DNA of 64,000 nucleotides from Bimuria novae-zelandiae CBS 107.79 (lineage: Eukaryota > Ascomycota > Dothideomycetes > Pleosporales > Didymosphaeriaceae), in the NCBI GenBank assembly GCA_010015655.1, contig ML976662.1, positions 485,036 through 549,035 of the forward strand, in the 5' to 3' direction. The position numbers and the translations under genes were made by a program. The notes beneath the pieces were generated by a model that saw only the letters and a program-made list of their open reading frames with translations, searched no databases and had not been told where the DNA came from. Numbering within the stretch: position 1 is the first letter of the stretch; every line of letters begins with the position of its first letter. Positions 37,235 through 48,492 of the stretch are shown here, piece after piece.

Positions 37235-39950
37235 TCGAGTCTCGGCAGTCAGTGCGCAACATCACTCAATGCGCAACCCTAACATAATCGCGACGTCAAC
37301 AATATAAAGGTATAAAGCTCCACATAAGAGCTATTATTACAAGATTTATTAGTAAAAAGGTTTCTTAGGTCTATAGATAATTGCTAGCAACTTAGATTAT
37401 AAATATTTATTTAGTATTTTAATAATTTAGTCTTTACGTAATAATAGCGTTAATAGTATAAATACTATTTTATTAACGCGTGTAGATGCTAGCGTAGATT
37501 TTATCTTCTTTATAACTTTATAAGTAGCTTTTAAGGCTCTCTAATTTACCTTTTTAGCAATTTTAAAACGTCCTCAAAGTTATTATTAAGCCTTATAAAG
37601 CCTATTAATAGAGGTATTACTTAGTAACCTAATTAGCGCTTTTTTAGTATACGTATTTCTAGCTACTACTTGCGTAATACGCCTCTTTTAAAGTAAATAA
37701 GCTTTAAGATATTTATTAGCTTTTTATATTTATAACTATTAGCTTTTTTAGAGCTATAATTATTTCTTAAAGGCCGTTTATTAACTAAAAGAATTAACGT
37801 ACATGCATAGCGAGTGGCCGGGCATAGCGAGTGGCCGAAAATGCCAAGACCCCATCAAAATCTACACTCTACACAATAGTACAGAACGCACACAAATAGT
37901 AATAAGAAATTGTAGTAGGCCAATCTACTTAGAATCTACTTCTACTTCTTTTTTACACGTGCGCGAATTATGCCTAGCCTCGCCGCAGCGTCTATAGCGC
38001 TGTTAAGTTAATTTGCCTTTATTAGCGCGCACCCTCTTCTTCGCCTTCTTCTTATTACTACGCGCCGTAAAGTCCTTTAGGGTAGCTAGTTACTAGCTAT
38101 TAGTAGTTATAAGGACCCCTTCCTGCTATAGTTGCTTTCTCTTATGTAATTTACGTCGTGTAGTAGCCTTATTAGTGGCTTAAAGCTCAGCGTTACGCTT
38201 TATTATTAATACTAGAAAATACGCTATTAGCTTAGCGCCTTTTACGAGCTTTTTAACCGCCTTAACTATACTTGTTAGGGAACTATCTAGGTGCCTCTAA
38301 ATCCTCTCCTTCACCAGCGTTAATTGTGACCCTAATTCTAGGGTGTTGCTAGGCGTCTACGACTGCCACGTACTATCGCGTATAGTAGAAGGCGAAGGCG
38401 TACGCAGACAAACGTTAAGCTTTAATATTACTACTTCTAGGTTAAAGGGAATAAGGCTAGCGCCTTAAAAGCCTCCTTAGATATTACTTTAAGTTATTAT
38501 AGCTTTAAAAGTAGTAATAAAATAAGGTAAGAACTTAATTTTAGTAATATGCGTAATATAGTTGCACATTAGATCCTTAGCTTGGCGCCCATATGCCTTC
38601 TTCAACGGCGAGAAACACCCCACATCTAGTGACTACAGGAGGTGCGACGAATATAGAGGTATACAGAGAGTGATAATCTTCCTATCCTTATAGTATTGCT
38701 AGAATTTGAGCGAGTTATGGCTTTCGTGGCTATTAATAATACATAACTAATAGCTACTAATAGTACGCTCTTTTGTATGCGCGTTAAAGTGCTTTAGCCA
38801 CTATAGACTAAGCTTGTTATTTGTCTAGCTATTCTTAGAGACTGCGAGAACCTAGTCGCGAGGTAGATCCTTCTCTTAGTACCAGGCAGAGAGGTGGTGC
38901 TTGCCTTAAAAGATAAGAAAGGGTAGGATCGCCCACCCTATCGCGTTAATGCTATAAATAGCTATTATCTACTTTTAATTGCCTTGCTGCACGCTCTTTA
39001 GCTTACCTTAATACTTAGAGCCTATAATAATTACTTCTGTTAATATTATGCCTATTATAAAGCTAGTCTCGTTAAAGTTGTAGGTATCTTCATCTAGGAT
39101 ACTATACTTGGCTTTAGTATTCTCTACAAGCTAGAACCAGCCCTGTACAACCTCAGGATCCTCACGGAGGGCTCTCTTATAGTCGTACTTTTAATTAAAC
39201 TTGACTTGGAGCTCTAGCTAGCGCTTAACAAAGTAGTAAGGCCACTTTTAACTAACTAGCTCGTTATGGCGTGCAGCTAGTAAAGAATTAGCTATATCTT
39301 TTATAGTAGCAAGCTAGGGCGGAAACCCTTGCGTATCTAGATTAAGTATATACTGCACAATTGCCTGCTCCTGTCTTATAGTAAGTCTTATTAAGTTGGG
39401 TGCGTAGTTGCGTTGAAAGGTAGTTCTAGCGCGTCTCTATCGTAGTGTTCTTTTAGTAACGCTATAGACTGCTATAGCGCGTGAAATTAAAAGTAGCGCG
39501 TCTCCTTCGATAGCTTAAAGCGCAAGCTATAATCTAGCCTCTTTTAATTTAGGTAGTTTGTTGCGTTGTTGAGACATCGCGTTGTAGTAGAACGTTTTGA
39601 TGGGGTCTTGGCATTTTCGGCCACTCGCTATGCCCGGCCACTCGCTATGCATGTACGTTATAAGGTATTAATATTTAAGTACGTAATTAAAAAATCGCTC
39701 TTTTATACTACTCCTTAGGTTACTTTAAGGGTAAAATCTCACCCTTTATTTAATGCTATAATTTATTATTTAACGCTCTTTATAGACCCTTAGTTTTGTA
39801 TTTTAAAGGTTACTTTTATATAAACATTAAGTGTATTATTTAGCTAAGCTTATGTAATTCTTTAGTCGCGATATTGTTAATAGTAAAATATAATAGTTAC
39901 TTTATTTTACTCTAGTAAAAGGATAGGTAAATATTTTTAAAAAAAATATA
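37235..39950 (-). mobile_element. pogo-like transposon remnant abutting the previous one, interrupted
   Basis: Its left end TCGAGTCTCGGCAGTC begins directly after the TA at 37233-37234 and aligns along about 50 bp with the terminal inverted repeat of the element at 29846 (both continue to ACTCAATG and CGCAAC). The AT-rich sequence at 37300-37799 and 39656-39950 matches, segment by segment, the minus-strand transposon at 44416-46518 (for example TTAGTATTTTAAT then ATTTAG). The Fot-like element at 37802-39653 splits it. The right terminal repeat is missing, so it is truncated somewhere before 40000. Confidence 0.6.
37802..39653 (-). mobile_element. Fot/Pot2-like pogo transposon with perfect 59-bp TIRs, 1852 bp
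   Basis: The terminal inverted repeats at 37802-37860 and 39595-39653 are identical over 59 bp, and TA flanks both sides. Each repeat holds two copies of GCATAGCGAGTGGCCG. The minus strand encodes a pogo-family transposase readable almost end to end: MSQQRNKLPKLKEARL, NATTHPT, LNLDTQGFPP, DEDTYNFNETSF (first acidic catalytic motif), INAIGWAILPFLIF, INSHESHNS (second), LDVGCFSPLKKAYGRQ, and a C-terminal RYRRCGEARHNSRT zinc-knuckle-like motif. About twenty TAA/TAG stops, mostly from CAA/CAG/TGG, inactivate it. DDE transposases of this type cut and paste at TA. Confidence 0.88.
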
Positions 39951-39984
39951 CTTAATTTGCTACTCTTTGTTAAGCCTAGTATGG

Positions 39985-40082
39985 TAGCTAGTCCTAAAGG
40001 GCAAGATTAGTTCTTAGGTAAGAATACTGTAAGGTAAGAAAGGGGTATTAATAGCTTATACTAATTAATAGGGTACTAGTAT
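39985..40082. repeat. Repeat shared with 11830-11935
   Basis: The stretch containing GCTAGTCCTAAAGG, TACTGTAAGGTAAGAAAGG, TTAATAGCT and TTAATAGGGTACTAGT matches 11838-11935 with scattered changes. In both places it marks the end of a pogo-like remnant and precedes unrelated sequence, so it may be a transposon end or a shared insertion site. Confidence 0.5.
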
Positions 40083-41484
40083 TAAAGTAAGTTATATTAA
40101 ATTAAATTAATAAGGGCTTAAGTAAATCTAAACGATAGATTAATAAACAAGAATGAATATAAATATCGAGAAGGGATATTTGAGCTCTTTATATACTTAT
40201 TAAATTCCTTCCATCCACTGGTCTTTTGCTATCCATGGGTGGCATACTATCCACGGGATGGCATACCATCCATAGCCGGTTTGTCCTGGTGTCAGATTGG
40301 AGGGGTAATCTGATGAGATGAAAAGATGGTGATTAATTAAGATAAATTATAGTATAAAGTGTTGTTTTTTGTTCTCTCTTTCTGTAAGAATGTAAGGCTC
40401 TTATATCCTTACGTCTTACACTAATACGCTAATCTATTTCCGTTGATTAAGAAGAGTTGCCCTTTGTCCCGCCCGGAATTGTGCGGATGAACCAGACTGC
40501 TGGCAAGGTCTCTTTGTGTAGGGTTGCGCCAGCTACCTTTGCGTGTGCAAAGGGCCATGTAATCGGACACCTGGCGGGATGGTACATTACGTGACCTTGG
40601 TAGTATAGTCCTACTAATAGTTATCTTACGGCGACCACTGTTAGTCCTTATTACTTATAGGTTGTTTAGATCCTAATACTTTTAAATTTAAAAATTCTTA
40701 CACTAAGACTCTTAATTATATATAAATTAACTAGCTCTAGCTATAAGAACTATTTTTTACCTCTATAGTAGTAGAAATAATTCTATATCTAAGCTATACT
40801 TAGCCTGTAACAGCACGGAGCGGAATAAGCTATTAGCTAAGGATACTTAATTTATTATAAAGGAGGAGAGGGAGTAGGATAGAGTAATAGGTTTTAAATC
40901 CCTAATAGCACAGACTACTATAGTCACGTAAGTATAGGTTAGATCCTTGACAGCACCCTTACATAAGTAGGGACCACCTGGCTTAGCACACTAGCAAAAA
41001 AGTCTAAACTAGCTAAATATAGTTAAGATAATACTACATTAACTATAATAATAATCTATTAATTAATCTATTATTATTCTATCTTATTAAGTACACTTTT
41101 TAATTTAACATAAGCTAAACTAATATTTAAGGACGTTAATAAATTAGTCTATAGTAATACTAGCGCTATGGCAAATCTCGTTACAACTCTAAAGGAAGAT
41201 AGACACATAGCTATAGAAGACTATTTTATTAACTATAGATATATATATCTACTATAGAATAATTTCTACCTACTAAATAAGGAAAGTGCTTTATCACGCT
41301 ATATAATTCGTAACATAGTATACAACGTTATATTAATAAAGGCCTATTAAACTTAACATAAAATAATGCTATAATAATAGCTATTATACGTAAGCGTAAT
41401 GGCCTTAAGTTTAGTTACTACTTTTAGTATTTAGGTAGATAGTCACACGGGACAGATAGTTACGCGGGGTAGTATAGTATATTC
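40083..41484. other. Unresolved repeat-derived DNA
   Basis: This stretch is mostly AT-rich and RIP-like, with a patch of ordinary composition at 40206-40620. In that patch a TGTCAGATTGG word at about 40290 resembles the start of the Copia LTR family, but no matching end or target duplication was found. A possible TGTAACAGC...CTTACA unit at 40806-40963 also lacks matching flanks. No gene is supported. Confidence 0.4.
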
Positions 41485-41486
41485 TA

Positions 41487-43603
41487 CCGAATCTTGGCAG
41501 CTTGTGCCGCACCTTAGCTCATGCCACACCTACCTATAATTAACACTAACTTCAACCCCTTGCATCTCTACTAATATAGATTTAATTAAGGCCGCGATCA
41601 CGGCAATTAAATTGTAAGAACTAAGAGAATTTTTTTTATATAAAAAAGTCGCGAAAAATTATAGTATTATAGAATTTATACTATAGCGCTAGTACTAAGG
41701 CCTTATAGCGTCGCGCGAAGACGGATACGCTAAATAATATAACCTTAGCTATAAAGAGGAGATAGAGCTCTTATAGTATATTAAAATACTTACTAAATAG
41801 GGCCTACTACCTATACGCTAGATAATTAAAAGCTTTACCTCTATAATAGCTTATGAAGAGGTTTTTATTACCTAGGTTATTTAATTTACTACTAAGAATA
41901 AGGAATTTTTAATATCTTAATAGACTATTAGCATTAATTGTAATCGCTACGTAACTAATTCCTTATATAAATATAAGCTCTACTTTAACCTCCTACGCGA
42001 TAAAATTAGCTAGTATTAAATAGAGGCTTGTTATATATATAATATAGATAAGAAAGGCTTCCTGATTGGTATCCTGTCTAGGTTAAAGAGGATATTTAAT
42101 CGCCCTCTATAAGAGGCACATACTGTACGACAGGCCATCCAGGATGGATCCCGTGATTGGATATCCCTGATTGCAGGTATCTGTGCAGATGGGAGCTGCC
42201 TTGACCCAGCCCTAATCTATCCATCCACCGCTGGCAATATACTGGATACCTAGGTTAAGGATATTAACCCTGCCAAGCTATCCACCTTTGTCACCTGATC
42301 TAATTCTAGCTAGAGCAACAATTAGATAGGGCTAGCATAGCTAGAGAGGGTATTTAATTACCTTACTAAGGAGAAAGCTTAATAATTATATTAATTATTA
42401 ATCCTTGATAGCTATAGATCCTATGTTACTATAAATTTTATTAACTATTATAACTATAATAGGATCTTGCTAGCCATCTATCTACTTTATGCAACCTATA
42501 CGCTGTAGCCTCTTAATATATTTATATTTAAGCCTCTATTAACAGCGTATTTAAATAAGCTTACTTTATTTATTAACACTAGCTAGGGGCTTATTACTAT
42601 AACTATAAGGGACTTCTATTAACTTTTCTAGAGGGCCTAAATTAATATAATAAGGCCTTAATTAATCCTTAGTGCCTTTAAAGCTACTAGTATATAGCTA
42701 CTTAATTTATAGAGGATCCTTAATTAATTCTATTAATTAATACTATCTAATTAAAATATACTTAATAGTAATACTTTAGCCCTTAGCGCGTCTAATTAGC
42801 GTAAATTTAATTAACTCTTAAAGGCTATTGTTAGTGTAAGAGGTAATAATTAGGCTAAGAAGCTAAGTTAAATAGTATACTATATTACTATCTAAAAATA
42901 GCTCTTAGATAAGGAGAATAAGCACCTACGAGAAGCCCTGCTTACTAAGAAACGCTACTCTAAGAAAGGCAGGCCTTTACCCCTTAATTAGAGCTATAGT
43001 AGAGTAATATTTTAGTCTTTTAGTAAAGTACAGAGGGTACGTAATCTTTAACACTAACTTAATTAAGAGAAGGAGTAGAAGGAGTATTAAAAAGCTAATT
43101 AGATAAAAGCCTATAAGGCTAATTAACTACTTAAGGCTTAATTAGCTAAGGAAAAATATATTACTTAAGTAACTAATAAAAAGGCACGTAGGCGCTAGAA
43201 GGCTAATATAGCTATATAAAATCGCCTTAATTAATAGGCCTACAGGGCCTAAAAATAATACTAATAATTAATTAAGATAGCTTAATTAGCTTTTAAGATG
43301 CCTTTTATACCTTATAAGCAGATTATTAGGCGTATAAAAGTATTTAGTAGAGCTATAGAGGTAGTAGAGGCTATATTATTAGTATTAACACTATTAACCC
43401 GTAAAGGCCGCTAGATTAGAACACTAAGTAAATATTAATAAGCTAAGTAAATAGTATAAATTTATAGCCCTAATTACTTTTAACCCTAAGAGATCTTGTA
43501 ATAATAGCACGTTTTAGTGTATCTACAGTATAAAGTTGCTGGCCAATTAAGCTTGTTAGGGTGTGGCATGAGCTGAGGTGCGGCACAAGCTGCCAAGATT
43601 CGG
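41487..43603 (+). mobile_element. pogo-like transposon, 2117 bp, RIP-degraded
   Basis: The 44-bp terminal inverted repeats (CCGAATCTTGGCAGCTTGTG...CACC) differ at one position, and TA flanks both ends. The plus strand reads as a CENP-B/pogo transposase: IDLIKAAITAIKL near 41580, NIDKKGFLIG near 42045 (first catalytic Asp), RQAIQDGSRDWISLIAGI, CADGSCLDPALIYPSTAGNI, INYYNYNRILLAIYP, LQPLDVSMFKPLSTAY-like text, and a Lys-rich C-terminus. Many TAG/TAA stops and frame slips make it dead. It is the best-preserved member of the family found four times in this island. Confidence 0.87.
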
Positions 43604-43778
43604 TATACTACGCGTCTAAATATCTTTTTTACGCGTCTAAATAATTTTTGTCTAAATAAACGATATAAGTTTAGTAATAAAAGGAAATCTGCTTTCTATC
43701 TCATCAACCGCGTATCCCACTGCCGTCTATTGCCTGACTTACTTCCGCCGATGTCGAATCATCTCGGCGTCAAGCTAT

Positions 43779-44128
43779 CTAAGCCTTGTTCTTGGCCTCT
43801 TCCTTAGCCTCGCGCTTGGCCTCGTCCTTAGCCTCGTCCTTGTGTATCGTCAGCAACAACTCTCTACAGCCGCCTTCTACAAGGTACTTACAACTATAAT
43901 CGTCTGGGTGACCGCTTCATCCGTCACCAGCACAGCGCCATTCTCTTCCAGCCACGCCTTCGCATCACCTGGTGCGACGTCCTGGAAAGTCGCATACAAG
44001 GCGTCAAACGTGGACTTCGCTTTGACCTCCGCCAGGCTAATCTGCCAGCACTGTCCGTCGCTAACGGCAACACCAAAGACGTTGGCGTCCTGGGTCGAGC
44101 TGCACTTCTCTGCAGTATCACGGCGCAT
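43779..44128 (-). CDS. Small hypothetical protein with C-terminal EAK repeats, trapped between transposons
   Basis: CDS complement(join(43779..43838,43892..44128)), 98 aa if the ATG at 44128 is the start. The 53-bp intron (GTAAGT...ACAAG) joins TDEAVTQTIIV to DEAKDEAKREAKEEAKNKA, four AK-ending acidic/basic repeats likely to form a charged helix. The same frame stays open upstream of the ATG to about 44228 and includes two adjacent Cys (TLCCSGHS), so the true start may be further upstream and possibly lost. Base composition is that of host genes, with no RIP-like stops. Pogo-like elements end 175 bp downstream and begin about 290 bp upstream. I do not recognise a family. A small Cys-containing protein in a repeat island is a typical setting for a fungal effector, but I see no signal peptide. 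Confidence 0.5.
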
Positions 44129-44415
44129 CTTCTTGCTGATGGTGTAGAAAGATCCGCCGGTATAAAGGGGGATACTGTGCCCGGAACAGCAAAGGGTACC
44201 GGTTGTGTAGAGGTTGTCGTTGCGTTATTGTTACCGCGTGCGGATTGTTATGTGGACCAGTTTTGCCACCGATTTCTCCATACAAAAGATCTCTCTGCGA
44301 TCTGTGCAAGCCAGCCCCACTGACAATCCGCATGCGCACCCCCCTTGTACAGTCACTAGCAAATGTTTCAAGATAGCGGAAGAGGAGGATATTCATCTTG
44401 GATATTCTTTTACTA

Positions 44416-46518
44416 CCATAGCTTGGCAGTTGGCGCGCCGCGTCACTGAACGCGCCACCCCAACATGATCGCTCGGCCAGCAACATGAGGCTACTAAGCC
44501 ACCTACAATTATATTATTACGCGATTTTCTAGAGTTAAGGTCTCTAAAGTTTATCGATAATTATTAGCTACTTAAATTATTAATATCTTTTTAGTATTTT
44601 AATTATTTAGCTACTGCGCGACTTTAAGGCGGATATATTAAATAAGGCCTTATTAATATTTATAGCCTTACACTAAGGGTATTTTTTCTTAATAACTTTA
44701 CTAAGAGACTTTAAGATATTCTTACTACCTAATTTAAATATTTTAATACGTTTTTAAAATTAACTTTATACCTTATACGCCTATTACTTAAGGCGTTACT
44801 TAGTAGCTTTATTAGCCCTTTGCTTTACACGTGTATCTTTAATAATTACTTAAATAATAAGCCTTTCCTAAAGTAGCCTTATTTTAAGCTATTAGCTAGC
44901 TTAACAGGCTTTTACTTACTTACTTTTTTAAAGCTATAATTATTACGCTTTAGTATTTTTTTTGTTAATAATTACGTACCTACTATACGCTATAGGGTAA
45001 CTAAAAAATAGCTTTACTATAATACTTATTTAGCTAATTAAAAGGTAAAAGTTTACTTTACTTTAAGCGTTTCTTTTATATTACTAGAGCCTCTTATAGA
45101 CCTTTATTTTTATACTTTAGAAGTTACTTTTATATAAAAATTAAGTATATAGTTTAACTTAGCTTCTTAGCCTTATTACCACCCTTTATATTAATAATAG
45201 CTTTTAGTAGCTAGTTAATCTTTCTCTAATCTAAAGCACTAAGTATTAAGGTTAAGCTCTTTTATAATTATTAATTAAAAAGTATAGTCTAATTAAATTG
45301 CTTAAGGATAGTTATTAGATCTAGCGGGGAAATACCTATAGCTTTAGAAGCCTAAAGGATTAATAGCTACCTTATAGTGCTAACTTAGACCTTTTAAAAT
45401 AGGCTAAAGAAGTCTCTCTTAGTAATAAAGGCTAGCCCTTAGCTATTCTATAGGAAGGCTAACAGCTTATTTAAATACGCTATTAATAAAGGCTTAAACA
45501 CGTAGATATTAAAAGGCTATAATATATAAGTTAAATAAGGTAAATAGATAGCTAACATAATTCTATTATAATTATAATAGTTAATAAAATCTATAGTAAC
45601 ATAAATTCTATAGCTATTAAGAATTAATAATTAATAAAATTAACTAGCTTTTAACTTTATAAGGTAAATAAACACCTATTAATACTATATAAGGCTTATT
45701 TAATTGCTTAACGAGATAAATTTAGATATAGTAATAAAGGCCTAATAGTGTTAAGGGTTAAGATCCTCTACCTAGCTTAATTACATATTTATAGAGGTAG
45801 CCTAATAGATTAGAGCTAGATCTAGGGCAGATCCGTCGACGCATATACAGGCTATAAGCGATATCCACTCGCGGCTACCATCCTGGATAGCTTGCCTTAC
45901 AGCCTTGCTCTTGTATAGAGGCCTATCAAAGATCCTCTTTGAGCGGGAGGTGATGCCAAGTAGGATGCCTTTCTCGTCTATATTATAGATATCTCGAGCC
46001 TTAATCTAATACTACTCTATCATCTACTATAGGAGATTAAAGTAGAGCTTATATTTAGCTAGGGAATTAGCTTTGTAATAATTACTATTAATACTAATTA
46101 TTTATTATAATATTAAGCATTAAGCGTAACGCTAAATAAAGCAATTAACTTATAATAAGCTAATATTTTTTTAGCTACTATAAAGGTAAAGCTCTATATT
46201 ATTTACTATATAAAAGAAAGGCTACGTTTAGTAAAGTGCTTAATATATTATAGAAGCTTTTATTCTTGCTATTAAGTAATATTTTAGCTATATTATATAG
46301 GAACTTACTATTAGCTAATAAAATACTTATACTAGCGTGTTAGTATAAATTATATAATATTAAATTCTTTTATAATTTTTTTATTTTTTATAATTTAATT
46401 ACTTCTATCGCGGCCGTAACTAGGTCTATATTAGTGGAGATGCAGCGCGTTGAAGTTGGGGTATTGCATGGTGGGGTGGCGCGTTCGGTGACGCGGCGCG
46501 CCAACTGCCAAGCTACGG
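44416..46518 (-). mobile_element. pogo-like transposon, 2103 bp, RIP-degraded
   Basis: The terminal inverted repeats of about 52 bp (CCATAGCTTGGCAGTTGGCG...CCACCCCA) differ at three positions and are flanked by TA (44414-44415, 46519-46520). The minus strand at about 46000-45800 reads YNIDEKGILLGITSRSKRIF and then RQAIQDGSREWISLIA, the catalytic region of the same transposase as in 41487-43603 but inverted. A fairly unmutated block at 45830-46000 contrasts with AT-rich, stop-filled flanks. Confidence 0.87.
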
Positions 46519-46520
46519 TA

Positions 46521-47118
46521 TGGCTCGGGTGCCAGCTAGCGTATAAATGTCCGTCCGGTTAGGGACCAGAGACGCTAGCTTGGATGTATGTTTGATCGTA
46601 GAGTAGAGTATTTTTCTAAGCAGAATCAAAGTTGGAGCAATCGATTTCAATGACAGTGTCATATACGCAGCTCGACGGACGTCGAGATTTCAGAGCTCGT
46701 CTGAGATGGCACGTGCGCCTGAGCATCAAATGCTCGTTCAGTTGTGACGTTATAGAGGTGCATCGCTACTGCAACCCCCAAACGCTCCGACTTGCATTCA
46801 GCACAGTCTATCAAGGATATCGCAAGTCTGCATTTCGTTATCAGCTATGAAAATATGCCATTTGATGATAGTCGGACCAAAGAAGTGTGGGAGGGTCCTG
46901 AACGAGGCTGGCGATCCCAGCCCCGACCCACCACCGATTTCCCAACCGCCAAAAATTGATCCATGTAGTGATATTTCGGATAACGACGTTAACATTTCTT
47001 ATTACTCACAATTAATCTCCAATTAAGTTTCGGCTGCAAAGAGGTACCTTGAAGCACTTAATAAATACCGAACGCTCATTTTGCAGCGGACCTGGAGCCA
47101 GACAGACCCGAAGCCACT
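46521..47118. promoter_or_regulatory. Upstream region of the Ser/Thr-rich protein gene
   Basis: This is ordinary-composition sequence between the right end of repeat island 2 and the ATG at 47119. A 72-codon plus-strand frame at 46632-46850 shows nothing recognisable. The stretch should hold the promoter of the downstream gene. Confidence 0.4.
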
Positions 47119-48492
47119 ATGCGGGAATCAATATTTGTGTGGTCGCTAGGAGCCCTACTCAGCGGCGCACTGGGCAGCATGTATGAGTACAGTCATATTA
47201 GCAACAGTATGTTCAAACAGATTCATAAAGAGAGGTTTCATACTGCGTGTTTCAGCACAGACCGTGATGTGTTGGATATAGGCGCATATGCTGACCCAGA
47301 TGTAGCATCCATCCCTTACAGGCCCTCTTACCGTCATTCAACGCATACCATACCATCAGTTTCCCGAACTGGGGAGCCTTGCGAGACGGACACGAATATA
47401 CCTCTGCCATTGTCCTCATCACCATCTGGTGCTGAACAAAGCACTGCATATTCTCCATCAGTAGACGGCAGCACCCGCAATACAACGGTTGCGGCACCCA
47501 CTTCCACTCCCGTCTTATTTTATACGAGATCTTCAAGTAGCGGGAACTATACGCATCCTTCGGAGATAGCGCCGTCCGGTTCTCATTCGCCGGGGAACAC
47601 ATTCGAAACTATACCCTGCCCAACCCCATCGACAACCTCAACACTATCTGCAAGCTTTTTTTCAGAAATTTCATACTTAATACCCTCCCATACCATCAAA
47701 GCGGTGTTTCCGGCTCCTTCCGATACATCCACTGGATCATCTGCGTATCCTACCGCGATCATCACAGTCACCTATATTTCACCCTTTTCTACATCAAACG
47801 CGACCGCCTCCACTACGTCAGGATCCTTATCACTTTCTCTCGGTACAATTCCCACCCCGAGTGCTGCTTTATCAACGTCTATTTCCGGAACAAGGCTATC
47901 ATCTGAGTATTCTTCAAACAAGCCAACCTCATGTGCACACACACCTTCCGGCTATACACCATCAACGACCCTGCTTCCTTACCTTTCGTCTTCGGAAACG
48001 AGAACTTCAGTTTCAACTCCATTGCTTAGTCTTTCGAGCAGTTTCGCTCAATCTTTCTCCACTGCCAAAGAATCGACGCAACAAAGTCTATTGCCTTTGA
48101 CAACGCACCCAGCGGTCGCTACATCTTCCCATACACTCACTACGGAAATGAACCCCACTTTCACACAAAGCCCGGCTCGATCCGAGACGACACAATCGGC
48201 CTCTTCTAGTTACGCGTCGTCCTTAAAGACTGCGACTAGAAGGCGCTCGACCAGCGCCGCCTCCACCTCCACCTCCGGCTCGTCAGAAACAGAGTATACG
48301 AGCGCTACTGTTCTCAGAACATCCAAACACACAACTATGACTACCACTGCTATGCCTAGCTCTACATTGGCGGCACCGGAAACCGACATTCCGCCTGCGC
48401 CTGTCGTGGGCGACGCAGTGCATCTGTTCAAGGGAACGGAAAAAGTGTGGTGGCTTACATTCTTCGTGCTCCCGTTGTTTTGGACCACTTGA
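47119..48492 (+). CDS. Ser/Thr-rich secreted or GPI-type cell-surface protein
   Basis: A single exon of 457 aa. The N-terminus (MRESIFVWSLGALLSGALGS) is a plausible signal peptide. From about residue 75 to 430 the protein is a low-complexity, Ser/Thr/Pro-rich mucin-like region with several N-glycosylation sequons (NTT, NYT, NAT). It ends in a short hydrophobic tail (VWWLTFFVLPLFWTT) after a small-residue stretch (VVGDA), which fits a GPI-attachment signal. Such proteins are heavily O-mannosylated and sit in the fungal wall or membrane; no enzymatic domain is visible. Codon use and lack of stops suggest a live gene despite its position directly beside repeat island 2. The family is unknown, and such sequences diverge too fast for confident naming. 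Confidence 0.65.
   Translation: MRESIFVWSLGALLSGALGSMYEYSHISNSMFKQIHKERFHTACFSTDRDVLDIGAYADPDVASIPYRPSYRHSTHTIPSVSRTGEPCETDTNIPLPLSSSPSGAEQSTAYSPSVDGSTRNTTVAAPTSTPVLFYTRSSSSGNYTHPSEIAPSGSHSPGNTFETIPCPTPSTTSTLSASFFSEISYLIPSHTIKAVFPAPSDTSTGSSAYPTAIITVTYISPFSTSNATASTTSGSLSLSLGTIPTPSAALSTSISGTRLSSEYSSNKPTSCAHTPSGYTPSTTLLPYLSSSETRTSVSTPLLSLSSSFAQSFSTAKESTQQSLLPLTTHPAVATSSHTLTTEMNPTFTQSPARSETTQSASSSYASSLKTATRRRSTSAASTSTSGSSETEYTSATVLRTSKHTTMTTTAMPSSTLAAPETDIPPAPVVGDAVHLFKGTEKVWWLTFFVLPLFWTT

Noticed and set aside
37802..37860. CRISPR-like short direct repeats (two copies of a 16-mer)
   Set aside because: They are internal parts of transposon terminal inverted repeats, present in mirrored form at 39595-39653, in a eukaryotic genome.
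40290..40430. Possible LTR starting TGTCAGATTGG
   Set aside because: No matching end with a target duplication could be found; only the first bases resemble the Copia LTR.
40806..40963. Possible LTR TGTAACAGC...CTTACA
   Set aside because: Flanking bases TAGCC and TAAGT do not match, and no second copy is in the window.
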